A stretch of DNA of 56,814 bases from Verrucomicrobium sp. BvORR106 (GTDB lineage Bacteria; Verrucomicrobiota; Verrucomicrobiia; Verrucomicrobiales; Verrucomicrobiaceae): the NCBI RefSeq assembly GCF_000739655.1, contig NZ_BATR01000033.1, positions 1-56,814 on the forward strand. Direction: 5' to 3'. Shown here piece after piece: positions 8,693-17,292 of the stretch (position 1 is the first letter of the stretch; every line of letters starts with the position of its first letter). The notes under the pieces are model-generated. The model was not told the origin of the DNA and searched no databases. It saw nothing but the letters and a program-made list of their open reading frames with translations. Both the position numbers and the translations under genes were made by a program.

Positions 8693-10672
8693 ATGAACAA
8701 AGCCATCCTCTCGAAAGCCGCCAATGAAGCCCGTGGCCTTGCCATGGACGCCGTCCACAAGTGCAACTCCGGTCACCTGGGTCTGCCTCTTGGCGCCGCG
8801 GAAGTAGGAGCCGTGCTTTTCGGCGAGACCCTGCAGTGCGATCCTGCCAGCCCCAAGTGGCTCAACCGCGACCGCTTCATCCTCTCCGCCGGTCACGGCT
8901 CCATGTTCATCTATTCCTGGCTGGCCCTTTCCGGCTATGACCTTTCCGTTGAGGAGTTGAGCAAGTTCCGCGCGCTGCGCAGCCACACCCCGGGTCACCC
9001 AGAGTCCTTTGAGACCGTGGGCGTGGAGTGCACCACCGGCCCCCTCGGCCAGGGCGTGGGCAACGCCGTCGGTTTCGCGCTGAGCGGCAAGATGGCCGCC
9101 GCGAAGTACAACACCGCGGAGCACACCATTTTTGACAACCACATCATCGCTCTCGCCGGCGACGGCTGCCTTCAGGAAGGCGTGGCCCGTGAAGCGGTGG
9201 CCTTCGCCGCCCACAACGGCCTGGACAACCTGATCCTCATTTTCGACTCCAACGACGTCACGCTCGACGCCATGGCGAAGGTGACCCAGAGCGAAGACAC
9301 CCAGAAGCTTTTCGAAGCCCTCGGCTGGGACGCCGTGACCATCGACGGTCACGATCTCGACGCCATCAAGAGCGCCGTGGAGACGGCCAAGGCCACGAAC
9401 AACGGCAAGCCCAAGATCATCATTGCCAAGACCCTCATCGGCAAGGGCATCCCGGAAGTGGCCGGCACGGCCAAGGCCCACGGTGAAGGCGGCGCCAAGT
9501 TCATCGACGCCGCCCGTCTGGCTCTCGGCCTTCCTGCCGACCAGCACTTCTTCGTGAGCGACGAGGTGAAGGCTTACTTCGCCGACCTCAAGGCCCAGCG
9601 TGGTGCCGCACACGCCGAGTGGACCAAGACCTTTGACGCCTGGGCGGCCGCCAACCCGGCGCTTAAGGGCGAGCTGGACAACAGCGTGAACTACGAGCAT
9701 TCCGCTGAGGAGTTGCTGAAGCTCATCCCCGAGTATCCCGCTGAGAGCAAGGCCGCCACCCGCAACAGCGGTGGTGAGATCTTGAACCACATCGCCAAGG
9801 CCGTTCCGAATGTCATCACCGGCAGCGCCGACCTCTTCGGTTCCACCAAGAATTACATCAAGGACGGTGGCGATTACTCCGCCGCGAACCCGACCGGCCG
9901 GAACATCTGGTTCGGCATTCGTGAGCACGCCATGGGCGCCATCTGCAACGGCGTGGCTTATGACGGCCTCTTCCGCATCAGCGGTGCCACCTTCTTGGTG
10001 TTCGCCGACTACTGCCGCCCCAGCATCCGTCTGGCCTCCCTGTCCAAGCTCCCTGTGGCTTATATCTTCACACATGACTCCGTGGGAGTGGGTGAAGACG
10101 GCCCGACCCACCAGCCGGTGGAAACCGTCAGCGGTCTGCGCGTGATCCCGAACCTCGATGTCATCCGCCCGGGCGACAGCGAAGAGTGCGCCGCTGCTTT
10201 TGCCGCTGCCTACAGCCGCAACGATGGCCCGACGCTTCTGGCCCTCTCCCGTCAGGACCTGCCCAACCAGGGCGGCACCCCTGCCTCCGTCCGTCGCGAA
10301 GGCACCCTCAAGGGTGGCTATGTGCTCGTGAAGGAAACCGGCGCGCTCAAGACCATCCTCCTCGCCACCGGCTCCGAAGTGCAGCATGCCGTGGATGCCG
10401 CCAAGCAGCTTGGCGAAGGCGTCCGCGTCGTCAGCCTTCCCTGCTTCGAGCGCTTCGACCGCCAGACCCAGGCCTACCGCGATGAAGTGCTGCCTCCCGC
10501 AGTCACCAAGCGCGTCGCCATCGAGGCCGGTGTTTCCGCCCTCTGGTGGAAGTACGTCGGCACCGAAGGCAAGATCATCGCCATCGACCGCTTCGGCCTC
10601 AGCGCCCCTGGCAATGTCGTCATGAAGGAACTCGGCATCACCGCCGACAGCGTTGTGGCCGCTGCGCAGTAA
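8693..10672 (+). CDS. tkt: Transketolase
   Basis: 659 residues, the usual length. It transfers two-carbon units between sugar phosphates in the non-oxidative pentose phosphate pathway, using thiamine diphosphate and Mg2+ in the cytoplasm. The signature [19 protein letters not shown], the phosphate-site [26 protein letters not shown], the ThDP motif GDGCLQEG...FDSND, and the pyrimidine-domain [14 protein letters not shown] and [16 protein letters not shown] are all present. ATG 8693 is selected because homology starts at once; in-frame codons upstream to 8579 have no family match. It lies 118 bp after the phosphatase-glycosidase gene and ends in a strong terminator, so it probably closes that transcription unit or has its own promoter in the gap. 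Confidence 0.97.
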   Translation: MNKAILSKAANEARGLAMDAVHKCNSGHLGLPLGAAEVGAVLFGETLQCDPASPKWLNRDRFILSAGHGSMFIYSWLALSGYDLSVEELSKFRALRSHTPGHPESFETVGVECTTGPLGQGVGNAVGFALSGKMAAAKYNTAEHTIFDNHIIALAGDGCLQEGVAREAVAFAAHNGLDNLILIFDSNDVTLDAMAKVTQSEDTQKLFEALGWDAVTIDGHDLDAIKSAVETAKATNNGKPKIIIAKTLIGKGIPEVAGTAKAHGEGGAKFIDAARLALGLPADQHFFVSDEVKAYFADLKAQRGAAHAEWTKTFDAWAAANPALKGELDNSVNYEHSAEELLKLIPEYPAESKAATRNSGGEILNHIAKAVPNVITGSADLFGSTKNYIKDGGDYSAANPTGRNIWFGIREHAMGAICNGVAYDGLFRISGATFLVFADYCRPSIRLASLSKLPVAYIFTHDSVGVGEDGPTHQPVETVSGLRVIPNLDVIRPGDSEECAAAFAAAYSRNDGPTLLALSRQDLPNQGGTPASVRREGTLKGGYVLVKETGALKTILLATGSEVQHAVDAAKQLGEGVRVVSLPCFERFDRQTQAYRDEVLPPAVTKRVAIEAGVSALWWKYVGTEGKIIAIDRFGLSAPGNVVMKELGITADSVVAAAQ

Positions 10673-10698
10673 GCTGAGCAGACCGCAGATCATTTGAG

Positions 10699-10732
10699 AA
10701 CCGGGCAATCCGAAAGGGTTGCCCGGTTTTTT
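10699..10732 (+). terminator. Rho-independent terminator after tkt
   Basis: A perfect 10 bp stem AACCGGGCAA (10699-10708) and TTGCCCGGTT (10719-10728) with a 10-base loop runs into a T tract. It starts 27 bp after the transketolase stop. Confidence 0.9.
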
Positions 10733-10831
10733 GTTGGGGGAAGGTTGGATCCCGCTGCGACGCTTGATTTCATGGAGAAAAACTGATGAGATGAGCGCAA
10801 GCGCATCTCCATCTCCCGACCCCTCCGCCCT

Positions 10832-11818
10832 ATGAATGTGTCAGCTATCGTGAGGCATTGCCTTCAGCTCAGCGGATGGCTCTGTCTGGGGCTCGTGTTT
10901 TCGTGCCCGGCAAATGCGCAAGACATCAAGATCCCGGATTCGCTTCCCGCCGAGGTAGTGGCGGCTTTCGAGGCGGCGAAGACGGCGAAACTGTATTCCC
11001 TAGAACCTGCGGGAGAGATGCTGCCGCAGCATGAGCGTTTGCACAACGAACGGGTCCTGGGTGACACCACACTGACCTGGGAGCAAACCGCGACGGCGTT
11101 TCGATTGGTAAAAAAAGGGGTTGCCGAGGGTTTTGATCGTCTGGCCTTCTGCTTTTCGCCCAGACACGCCCTTCGCGTCACCACGAGGGAGCATCATTAT
11201 GATCTCGTGATCTGCTTCGAGTGTGTAAGGGTCGACGTCTATCGTGACCAGGAGCGGCTTTCCTCCGTTGGGCTGACGGCTTCACCCGAGTACTTCAACG
11301 CGCTGCTCAAAGCGGGCCGCGTGCCTCTTTCGGATAGTAGCTATGAAGTGTTGGCGAAGGAGGAGAAGTATTACTCAGACAGAGAAGCCCGGTGGCTGTC
11401 CGCCATGCCAGAGTCAATCCGGCCAGTTTGGACGGCCTGGCAAGCGGAAGGCGAGAAGAGAGATCTGAAGAAGCTGCAGGTACTTCTGGCAAAGCAGTTT
11501 CCCAAGGCAGAGGACCGTATTCTGGCTCTCTTTGCCTGGTATGCTCAGGACGACCGCTGGCCCTCGAACTCCAACTACGCGTCAGCCCCCAGGTTGATGC
11601 TGGAGGAGTACGGCGACGCGGATTTCGTGACCGTTGGACAGCGGGACGATTTCACAACAGCCCAGCTCGAAGGCGCGGCCAGATACCTGGTTGGCTGGCC
11701 GACCACAAGGCTGGCCGTGCTGCCCGCGAAGCTGAAACAGAAACTGCTGGCTCACGTCACCAATCAGAAGGATGCCCAAAAGATCGCATGGGCCAGGCAC
11801 GCTTTTGGGCAAAAGTAG
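10832..11818 (+). CDS. Secreted protein of unknown function
   Basis: 328 residues, not recognised. A signal peptide is visible (hydrophobic core LSGWLCLGLVFSC, likely cleavage after ANA). The mature part has a charged segment AEVVAAFEAAKTAKLYSLEP, a hydrophobic strand YDLVICFECVRVDVY about residues 125-139, and a C-terminal half of helical, basic sequence with VLLAKQFPKAEDRILALFAWYA. The YDLVICFECV strand is like small beta domains found in many verrucomicrobial lipoproteins, but no function follows from that. It is monocistronic: a terminator lies before it and it converges with uvrB. The ATG at 10832 is the first in frame and fits the signal peptide. Confidence 0.75.
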   Translation: MNVSAIVRHCLQLSGWLCLGLVFSCPANAQDIKIPDSLPAEVVAAFEAAKTAKLYSLEPAGEMLPQHERLHNERVLGDTTLTWEQTATAFRLVKKGVAEGFDRLAFCFSPRHALRVTTREHHYDLVICFECVRVDVYRDQERLSSVGLTASPEYFNALLKAGRVPLSDSSYEVLAKEEKYYSDREARWLSAMPESIRPVWTAWQAEGEKRDLKKLQVLLAKQFPKAEDRILALFAWYAQDDRWPSNSNYASAPRLMLEEYGDADFVTVGQRDDFTTAQLEGAARYLVGWPTTRLAVLPAKLKQKLLAHVTNQKDAQKIAWARHAFGQK

Positions 11819-11875
11819 ATCAGCGCAGGTTGTTTTATCAAAGCCGGATGAGAGCTGCCGCCGACTGAAGTTGGT

Positions 11876-11913
11876 ACTCCAACCCCGCCATCGGGAACGG
11901 AGAGGGTTGGAGT
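11876..11913. terminator. Possible bidirectional terminator hairpin between convergent genes
   Basis: A perfect 10 bp inverted repeat, ACTCCAACCC (11876-11885) and GGGTTGGAGT (11904-11913), lies 58 bp after the secreted-protein gene. No clear T tract follows on the plus strand, so a terminator role is tentative. The rest of 11819-12080 shows no gene. Confidence 0.35.
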
Positions 11914-12080
11914 TCCGCATTTATGCGGTCAGGGCCGCATTTCCCAAGCCTACCTGTAAGGCAATAAGCTTCCTCGAACCTGACGTCTCCGCCCCCCATC
12001 AAACATCCGCAGACCAATGTACGCCAGTCTACGCCTCTGCACCCCCAACACCTTGACGTACCGACGCACTGCCCACTGAC

Positions 12081-14312
12081 TTACCGGCTCCCCCTTTTCC
12101 CCTTCTCCCTTGACCCTCCCTTGCCCTTCTTCACCCCATACTTCACCTTCTTCTGCGCGGGCATCATGCCGGTGTCTTCAATGCCCGCCTGCTTCTTGAG
12201 CTCGCGGATCTGGTCACGCAGCAGGGCGGCGCGTTCGTACTCCATCTTCACCGCCGCCTCCGCCATCTCCGACTCCAGTTCACGAATCACCTCCGTCACG
12301 GCATAGCCGCCGGCTTCATCGCGCACCACGCTTTCTTCCACATCCCGGGCGGCCTGGTAGGTGTGCAGGCTTTCCTGCACGGCGCGTTGCACGGTCTGCG
12401 GGGTGATGCCGTGCTTCTCGTTGTGATCTTCCTGCCTTTCGCGGCGGTAGGCGCTGATGTTGATGAGGGCCTGGATGCTCTGCGTGATCTGGTCGGCAAA
12501 GAGCACCACCTCCCCGTTCACGTGGCGGGCGGCGCGACCGGCCGTCTGCAGCAGGGAGGTCTCGCTGCGCAGGAAGCCTTCCTTGTCCGCATCCAGGATG
12601 CACACGAGGCTCACCTCGGGAAGGTCCAGGCCCTCCCGCAGGAGGTTGATGCCCACCAGGATGTCGAACTCCCCGGCGCGCAGGGCGCGGAGGATCTCCA
12701 CGCGCTCGATGGCGTCGATCTCGCTGTGCAGGTATCGAACCTTCAGGTCCAGGTTGCGCAGGTAGTCGGTGAGGTCCTCGGCGGTACGCTTGGTCAGGGT
12801 GGTCACCAGGACGCGCTCCTTCTTCTCGATGCGCTGGCGGCAGAGCTCGATGGTCTCATCGATCTGACCCTTGAGCGGGCGCATGGTGACGATGGGATCC
12901 AGCAGTCCGGTGGGGCGGATGATCTGCTCCACGATGAGATGACGGCCCTTCGCGTTGACGTCGAATTTCTCCAGCGACTCAGCACTGCCGGAGATGCGGG
13001 CGATGGGTTTTGCCCTCGAACCCGGAACCATCGCAGGCACGCCCTCGTCCTCGCCGATGCGCTCGCGCTTGTGCGGGATGTATCCGGTGTTGCCCACGAT
13101 GCTGTTTTCGATCTCGAACGTGGCGGGCGTGGCGCTCACGTACACGATCTGTTGCATCTTCTTCATGAACTCCGGGAACTTCAGCGGCCGGTTGTCCATG
13201 GCACTGGGCAGGCGGAAGCCGTGCTCCACCAGCACCGTCTTGCGGGAGCGGTCGCCCTCGTACATGCCGCCGATCTGCGGCACGGTGACGTGGCTTTCAT
13301 CCAGGAAGAGCATGAAATCATTGCGGAAGAAGTCCAGCAGTGTGCCCGGGGTGCTGCCGGGTTCGCGGGAGGCCAGGTGGCGGCTGTAGTTCTCGATGCC
13401 CTGGCAGAAGCCCATCTCCTGCATCATCTCAATGTCGTACTCCGTGCGCATGCGCAGGCGCTGCGCCTCGAGCAGCTTGCCCTGCTGCTCGAACTCCGCG
13501 ATGCGCGCCTCCAGCTCCTCGCGGATGGCCTTGATGGCGCGCCGCAGCTTGTCCGCCGGGGTGACGAACTGCTTGGCCGGGTAAAAGGTATAACCCGGCA
13601 GCTGGCCCGTGGCGGTGCCGGTGAGCGGATTGAAGACGCTTATGCGGTCGATCTCATCCCCGAAGAACTCCACACGCATGGCCTCGTCTTCCAGGTAGGC
13701 GGGAAAGACTTCGATGACATCGCCACGTGCCCGAAACTTGCCGCGGCTGAAGGCGATGTCATTGCGCTCATAGAGCATGTCCACCAGACGGGTGAGGAAG
13801 GTCTCGCGAGTGATCACATCGCCCACCTTCACGGGCAGCATCATGCCTTCATAGTCCTCGGGCGAGCCCAAGCCGTAGATGCAGGACACGCTGGCCACGA
13901 CAATGACGTCCTTCCGCGTGAGCAGGGCCCCCATCGTGGAGAGGCGCATGCGCTCGATCTCCTCATTGATGCTGGAGTCCTTCTCAATGTAGGTGTCTGA
14001 GCGCGCGATGTAAGCCTCGGGCTGATAGTAGTCGAAGTAGCTGACGAAGTACTCGACGGCGTTGTTGGGGAAGAAGTTCTTGAACTCCGAGTACAGCTGC
14101 GCCGCCAGCGTCTTGTTGTGCGACATGATCAATGCCGGTTTGCCGATCTGCGCGATGATGTTCGCCATCGTGAAGGTCTTGCCCGATCCGGTCACGCCCA
14201 GCAGGGTCTGGTGCCGGTTGCCAGCGCGGACGGATTTCACCAGCTTGGCGATGGCCTGGCCCTGGTCACCTTCGGGCGAGTAGTGCGAGTTGAGTTGAAA
14301 CGGGCTGCTCAC
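12081..14312 (-). CDS. uvrB: UvrABC excinuclease subunit B
   Basis: About 743 residues. UvrB is the damage-verifying helicase-like subunit of nucleotide excision repair; it takes lesions from UvrA and recruits UvrC. Visible features are Walker A GVTGSGKTFTMANII, the beta-hairpin region YYQPEAYIARSDTYIEKDSS, the DEAD-like box FMLFLDESHVTVPQIGGMY, motif III-like VYVSATPATFE, the C-terminal helicase motifs GINLLREGLDLPEVSLV and QTAGRAARHVNGEV, and the UVR domain (ELESEMAEAAVKMEYERAA) that contacts UvrC. A short Lys/Arg/Gly-rich tail ends the protein. The start is uncertain: GTG 14312 puts the conserved region (SSPFQLNSHYSPEGDQGQAI) at the N-terminus, while extension to 14429 adds Arg/Ser-rich sequence without family match. 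It is divergent from the lipoprotein genes. Confidence 0.96.
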   Translation of the reverse strand: MSSPFQLNSHYSPEGDQGQAIAKLVKSVRAGNRHQTLLGVTGSGKTFTMANIIAQIGKPALIMSHNKTLAAQLYSEFKNFFPNNAVEYFVSYFDYYQPEAYIARSDTYIEKDSSINEEIERMRLSTMGALLTRKDVIVVASVSCIYGLGSPEDYEGMMLPVKVGDVITRETFLTRLVDMLYERNDIAFSRGKFRARGDVIEVFPAYLEDEAMRVEFFGDEIDRISVFNPLTGTATGQLPGYTFYPAKQFVTPADKLRRAIKAIREELEARIAEFEQQGKLLEAQRLRMRTEYDIEMMQEMGFCQGIENYSRHLASREPGSTPGTLLDFFRNDFMLFLDESHVTVPQIGGMYEGDRSRKTVLVEHGFRLPSAMDNRPLKFPEFMKKMQQIVYVSATPATFEIENSIVGNTGYIPHKRERIGEDEGVPAMVPGSRAKPIARISGSAESLEKFDVNAKGRHLIVEQIIRPTGLLDPIVTMRPLKGQIDETIELCRQRIEKKERVLVTTLTKRTAEDLTDYLRNLDLKVRYLHSEIDAIERVEILRALRAGEFDILVGINLLREGLDLPEVSLVCILDADKEGFLRSETSLLQTAGRAARHVNGEVVLFADQITQSIQALINISAYRRERQEDHNEKHGITPQTVQRAVQESLHTYQAARDVEESVVRDEAGGYAVTEVIRELESEMAEAAVKMEYERAALLRDQIRELKKQAGIEDTGMMPAQKKVKYGVKKGKGGSREKGKRGSR

Positions 14313-14569
14313 CTGAACACCTATCACAGCTGGAGGCAGGATGCAAATCCTGCGAAAAGTAACACTTCTCTGCCGCGAAAAAGACAACCGTGCCGCCCGG
14401 CAATCGCGAAGGGTTGATGTTGCCCCCATGGAAGCTGCGACCTCCTGTCCCCACAGCGATCTTGCTTTCTAGTTGGCAAAAGCAATAGTTCACGTTATAT
14501 CGCCGCGCGGTGCGTGGTGAAAGCTATCACCGCAAAAACAGTACCACCATCGACCCCAACAATATCATT

Positions 14570-14692
14570 ATGAAATCCACTCTCGTCGCCCTCGTGCTGG
14601 CTACCGCCGCTCTGACCCTGGCTTCCTGCGCTTCCAAGAAGCAAGCTCCTGCTCCCGCTCCTGTGGACACGGGCGTGCACAGCGGCAAGTAA
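14570..14692 (+). CDS. Small lipoprotein (40 aa)
   Basis: A 40-residue peptide: Lys2, a hydrophobic core (LVALVLATAALT), lipobox LASC at about residues 17-20, then a short basic, Ala/Pro-rich tail (KKQAPAPAPVDTGVH). Signal peptidase II processing would leave a ~20-residue lipidated peptide, as in entericidin-like small lipoproteins of other bacteria (comparison only). A terminator starts 25 bp after the stop, which supports a real short gene. No clear Shine-Dalgarno sequence is seen. Confidence 0.72.
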   Translation: MKSTLVALVLATAALTLASCASKKQAPAPAPVDTGVHSGK

Positions 14693-14716
14693 TCCAGCTT
14701 GTATTGCACTTTGATC

Positions 14717-14748
14717 AGGCGCGCAGGGGCAACCCAGCGCGCCTTTTT
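14717..14748 (+). terminator. Rho-independent terminator after small lipoprotein gene
   Basis: An 8 bp stem, AGGCGCGC (14717-14724) with GCGCGCCT (14737-14744), is followed by TTTT. It closes the 40-codon lipoprotein gene. Confidence 0.85.
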
Positions 14749-14758
14749 GTTTCAAGGT

Positions 14759-14779
14759 TCTGGACAAAATGTGTCCAGA
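14759..14779. promoter_or_regulatory. Palindrome upstream of Cys-rich lipoprotein gene
   Basis: TCTGGACA (14759-14766) and TGTCCAGA (14772-14779) form a perfect 8 bp inverted repeat with a 5-base centre, about 140 bp before the Cys-rich lipoprotein start and just after the previous terminator. The size fits an operator for a dimeric regulator; no T tract follows. Which protein would bind is unknown. Confidence 0.35.
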
Positions 14780-14916
14780 CGCTGGAATAAGGGCGGTACC
14801 TGAAACGTCTCATGAGAGGGATCTTAACAGCTTTGTTAAAAACCCCGCCTGAGACCCAGGACTAAATAAAAACGCCAACCCAACCAACCAACCGTTCATC
14901 CAACAACCACGTCATC

Positions 14917-15126
14917 ATGATCCGTATTCTTTCCCTTGCCGCCGCTGTCGCCACGCTGAGCCTCGCCTCCTGCGCCTCCCTGAAAAAAGATCACGGCGCC
15001 TGCTGTGATTCCAAGAAGTCTCCTGCTGCCCAGAAAGAGTGCTGCGACAGCAAGGACAAGGCCAAGGGCAAGAAGGCTGACGCCTGTTGCTCCGCCGAAG
15101 CGGCCAAGCCTGCCAAGAAGAAGTAA
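14917..15126 (+). CDS. Cysteine-pair-rich small lipoprotein (69 aa)
   Basis: 69 residues. The N-terminal signal (RILSLAAAVATLS) ends in lipobox LASC at residues 16-19. The mature part is Lys/Ala-rich and carries three Cys-Cys pairs in similar contexts: GACCDSKK, KECCDSKD and DACCSAEA. After lipidation of Cys19, six cysteines remain, evenly spaced at about 15 residues. This suggests metal or redox binding at the envelope, or disulfide crosslinks; that is inference. Its signal peptide closely resembles that of the neighbouring 40-residue lipoprotein, so the two may be related. A strong terminator follows. No family name is recognised. Confidence 0.78.
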   Translation: MIRILSLAAAVATLSLASCASLKKDHGACCDSKKSPAAQKECCDSKDKAKGKKADACCSAEAAKPAKKK

Positions 15127-15155
15127 TTCTTCCGACAACGCTTCACGTTGTCTCT

Positions 15156-15839
15156 TCATCCGCCGTTCCGGGTTCGTTTCCGGGACGGCGGTTTCTTTTT
15201 CCGGCCTGGGCTCGTCTTGCCGTGGGGCTGGCGCATGTCAGGCACCTTCACCCGCCCGTGCGGCACGCTGAGATGGGCATGCCCTGCCGCTACAAAGCGC
15301 CATTGGAAGTCCACCGCCTGGCTGATGCCGACCCGGATGTCCTCGGCCACCACCTGCCCTGGGGCCAGTGGCACAGCGGGACGGCGCAGGCCCACCCCCG
15401 CTGGCTGGTGCGGGCCGACCAAGGGCGTGCCATGGGCCTCTCCCGTGATGCCCATGGCCATGGCCAGCTTGCCTGGGCCTGAGCACAAGTCGCGCAAGTT
15501 CTCGCGGCCACGGCGCTGCTGCATCAGTGGGATGCCGGTGCGGGGCTCCAGGGCCCGGATCAGGATCATTCCGTTCTGCGGGCCCCCCTTCACCAGCAGA
15601 TTGAAGAGCCAGTACATGCCGTAGTTGAAGTACACGTAGGCTGTACCCGGCGACATCAGGCGGATGAACTCACGGGCACTGGGTCGGGTGGCGGTATGAC
15701 TGGCGGCATCACCGGCCTCCGCATACGCTTCCGTCTCCACAATGACGCCACTGCATCCATGCCACACGAGCTCCACGCCGATGAGGTCACGGGCGACCGT
15801 CAGCACATCCCTCTGGAAGAAGTCTTGCTTCAGCATCAT
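15156..15839 (-). CDS. 3-methyladenine DNA glycosylase, AAG/MPG family
   Basis: About 227 residues. Base excision repair of alkylated purines. Typical elements are DVLTVARDLIGVELV near the N-terminus, the catalytic-Glu strand IVETEAYAEAGDAASH, the substrate-pocket segment GTAYVYFNYGMYWLFN, LIRALEPRTGIPLM and SGPGKLAMAMGI. Length and motif order match the family. The start at ATG 15839 (a second ATG follows immediately) leaves the usual short N-terminus; upstream codons would enter the divergent cyclase gene. The last ~20 residues are strongly basic (GRKKKPPSRKRTRNGG) and come from DNA shared with the opposing terminator, so this tail is probably not a conserved part. Confidence 0.93.
   Translation of the reverse strand: MMLKQDFFQRDVLTVARDLIGVELVWHGCSGVIVETEAYAEAGDAASHTATRPSAREFIRLMSPGTAYVYFNYGMYWLFNLLVKGGPQNGMILIRALEPRTGIPLMQQRRGRENLRDLCSGPGKLAMAMGITGEAHGTPLVGPHQPAGVGLRRPAVPLAPGQVVAEDIRVGISQAVDFQWRFVAAGHAHLSVPHGRVKVPDMRQPHGKTSPGRKKKPPSRKRTRNGG
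15160..15200 (+). terminator. Rho-independent terminator after Cys-rich lipoprotein gene
   Basis: CCGCCGTTCCGG (15160-15171) pairs with CCGGGACGGCGG (15180-15191) through one T-G wobble, 8-base loop, followed by TTTCTTTTT. It overlaps the last codons of the convergent DNA glycosylase gene on the other strand. Confidence 0.88.
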
Positions 15840-15951
15840 GCTTTTGTTTGATGGAAGAATCGCCGGTAGCGACGATTCTGGGGTGTCATCGTCCACGGGG
15901 GCGGCCACTACGGAATGAAAACGATGGGAACCGGCACTGCAACACCCTACC

Positions 15952-17238
15952 ATGGCTGACGAACTGAGCACGATGCGAGCGGCTGAGCCCAGCAGCGCTG
16001 CCACCGATACCGGCGTAGGGCCGATTGAGGGAGGGGCATATCTGCGGGTGCTCCGCCAGGAGCAACTCAAGAACGCGCGCTCGTTTCACTGGTACCGCCT
16101 CGTGGCGGTGACGGGCTTCCTGGCGCTGGAGCTCTGGCTTCATGGCATCGAGTGGCTGGTGGAGGGGCGCGCCTCCACGTTCTCCATTCTGCTGGCCTAT
16201 TGGGCCATTGTCCTGGTGCTGCTGGTGGGCACCATCCTCTCGCCCCGCATTGGCAGGCTGGGCAGCCTGGCGGTGCCCTTCCTGGACATGCCCATGGTGT
16301 TCTTCTGCCAGTGGAACCTCATCGCCACCATGCCGGCGGATCCGCGTATCGCGGGGAATTTCACCATCGGCATCTTTGTCTCTCTCATCATGCTGGCGGC
16401 CAGCTCCTTGGAACGCTGGCAGATCTATCTGGCTGGCGTGCTGGCCACCGTCCTCCAGTTCGTCCTGCATCGTGCGGCGGGAGAGAGCCTTTTCGGAACC
16501 ATCGGAGGCGCGGTGGTCATTCTTGTTGCCGCCGCCATGTGTGACTTTGCCCGGCGCAACCGTCTGGCCGCCATCGAGGCGCTCTATCAGGAGCAGGTGC
16601 GGCGGGAGCGGCTGGGCCGCTACTTCTCTCCCCAAGTGGCCATCGAGATCGAAAAAGGCACTTCAGGCCTCAGCGACGGCCAGTGGTGTGAGGTCACCGT
16701 GCTTTTCAGTGATCTGCGGGACTTCACCACCTTGTCCGAGCGGCTGGATACCCAAGAGATCGTGAAGCTGCTCAATCAGTACTTCGAGCACATGGTGCAC
16801 CTTGTCTTTGAGCACGGGGGCACGCTCGACAAGTACATCGGCGATGGGATGATGGCCTACTTTGGGGCACCCCTGACCACCCCCAACCATGCCGAGCGGG
16901 CCGTGCGCTGCGCCCTGGCCATGAAAACTGCGCTGGTGGAGATCAACCTCCGCCGTGCCGCCAAAGGAGAACCGCAGCTGCGCATGGGTGTGGGCTTGCA
17001 CACCGGCATGGCCGTGATCGGCAGCATCGGGGCCCCGCACCGGCGGGAGTACACCGCCATCGGCGACACCGTGAACCTGGCTGCCCGCATTGAGCAGCTC
17101 ACCAAGAAGCATGACGAAGATATCCTGCTCTCCAGCGATACCCGGGATCGCGCCGGTACGGAGCTGAAGTTCAAGGAGATCACTGAGACGACCGTGAAGG
17201 GCCGCCATGCCAGCGTCCGGGTGTTTGCCCCGGTTTAG
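15952..17238 (+). CDS. Membrane-bound class III adenylate/guanylate cyclase
   Basis: 428 residues. Residues ~48-200 form about six hydrophobic segments (for example FSILLAYWAIVLVLLVGTIL and GTIGGAVVILVAAAM), a membrane sensor-like domain. A linker helix (RRNRLAAIEALYQEQVRRER) leads to a class III cyclase domain: metal Asp254 in FSDLRDFT, Asp298 in KYIGDGMMAYFG, and IGDTVNLAARIE near the transition-state region. Lys294 before YIGD is the residue usually associated with ATP specificity, so cAMP production is likely though not proven. Homodimerisation is expected. The gene is divergent from the DNA glycosylase gene and probably monocistronic. The signal sensed by the membrane domain is unknown. 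Confidence 0.9.
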   Translation: MADELSTMRAAEPSSAATDTGVGPIEGGAYLRVLRQEQLKNARSFHWYRLVAVTGFLALELWLHGIEWLVEGRASTFSILLAYWAIVLVLLVGTILSPRIGRLGSLAVPFLDMPMVFFCQWNLIATMPADPRIAGNFTIGIFVSLIMLAASSLERWQIYLAGVLATVLQFVLHRAAGESLFGTIGGAVVILVAAAMCDFARRNRLAAIEALYQEQVRRERLGRYFSPQVAIEIEKGTSGLSDGQWCEVTVLFSDLRDFTTLSERLDTQEIVKLLNQYFEHMVHLVFEHGGTLDKYIGDGMMAYFGAPLTTPNHAERAVRCALAMKTALVEINLRRAAKGEPQLRMGVGLHTGMAVIGSIGAPHRREYTAIGDTVNLAARIEQLTKKHDEDILLSSDTRDRAGTELKFKEITETTVKGRHASVRVFAPV

Positions 17239-17245
17239 GCACCAG

Positions 17246-17273
17246 TCCGCCTGTCACAACTTCGGCGGGTTTT
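17246..17273 (+). terminator. Weak terminator-like hairpin after cyclase gene
   Basis: CCGCC (17247-17251) and GGCGG (17264-17268), closed by a T-G pair and followed by TTTT. The stem is short. Just downstream, AAAGGGGG at 17280-17287 is a good ribosome-binding site 5-6 bases before the ATG at 17293. Confidence 0.35.
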
Positions 17274-17292
17274 GACATAAAGGGGGTAAACC

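Noticed and set aside
8522-10708. A 728-codon open frame antisense to transketolase
   Set aside because: The plus strand is an unmistakable transketolase; the antisense frame is His/Gly/Ala/Val-rich without family motifs, as expected from GC-rich codon use.
12363-14000. A 545-codon open frame antisense to uvrB
   Set aside because: It is the complement of conserved UvrB motifs and has low-complexity composition.
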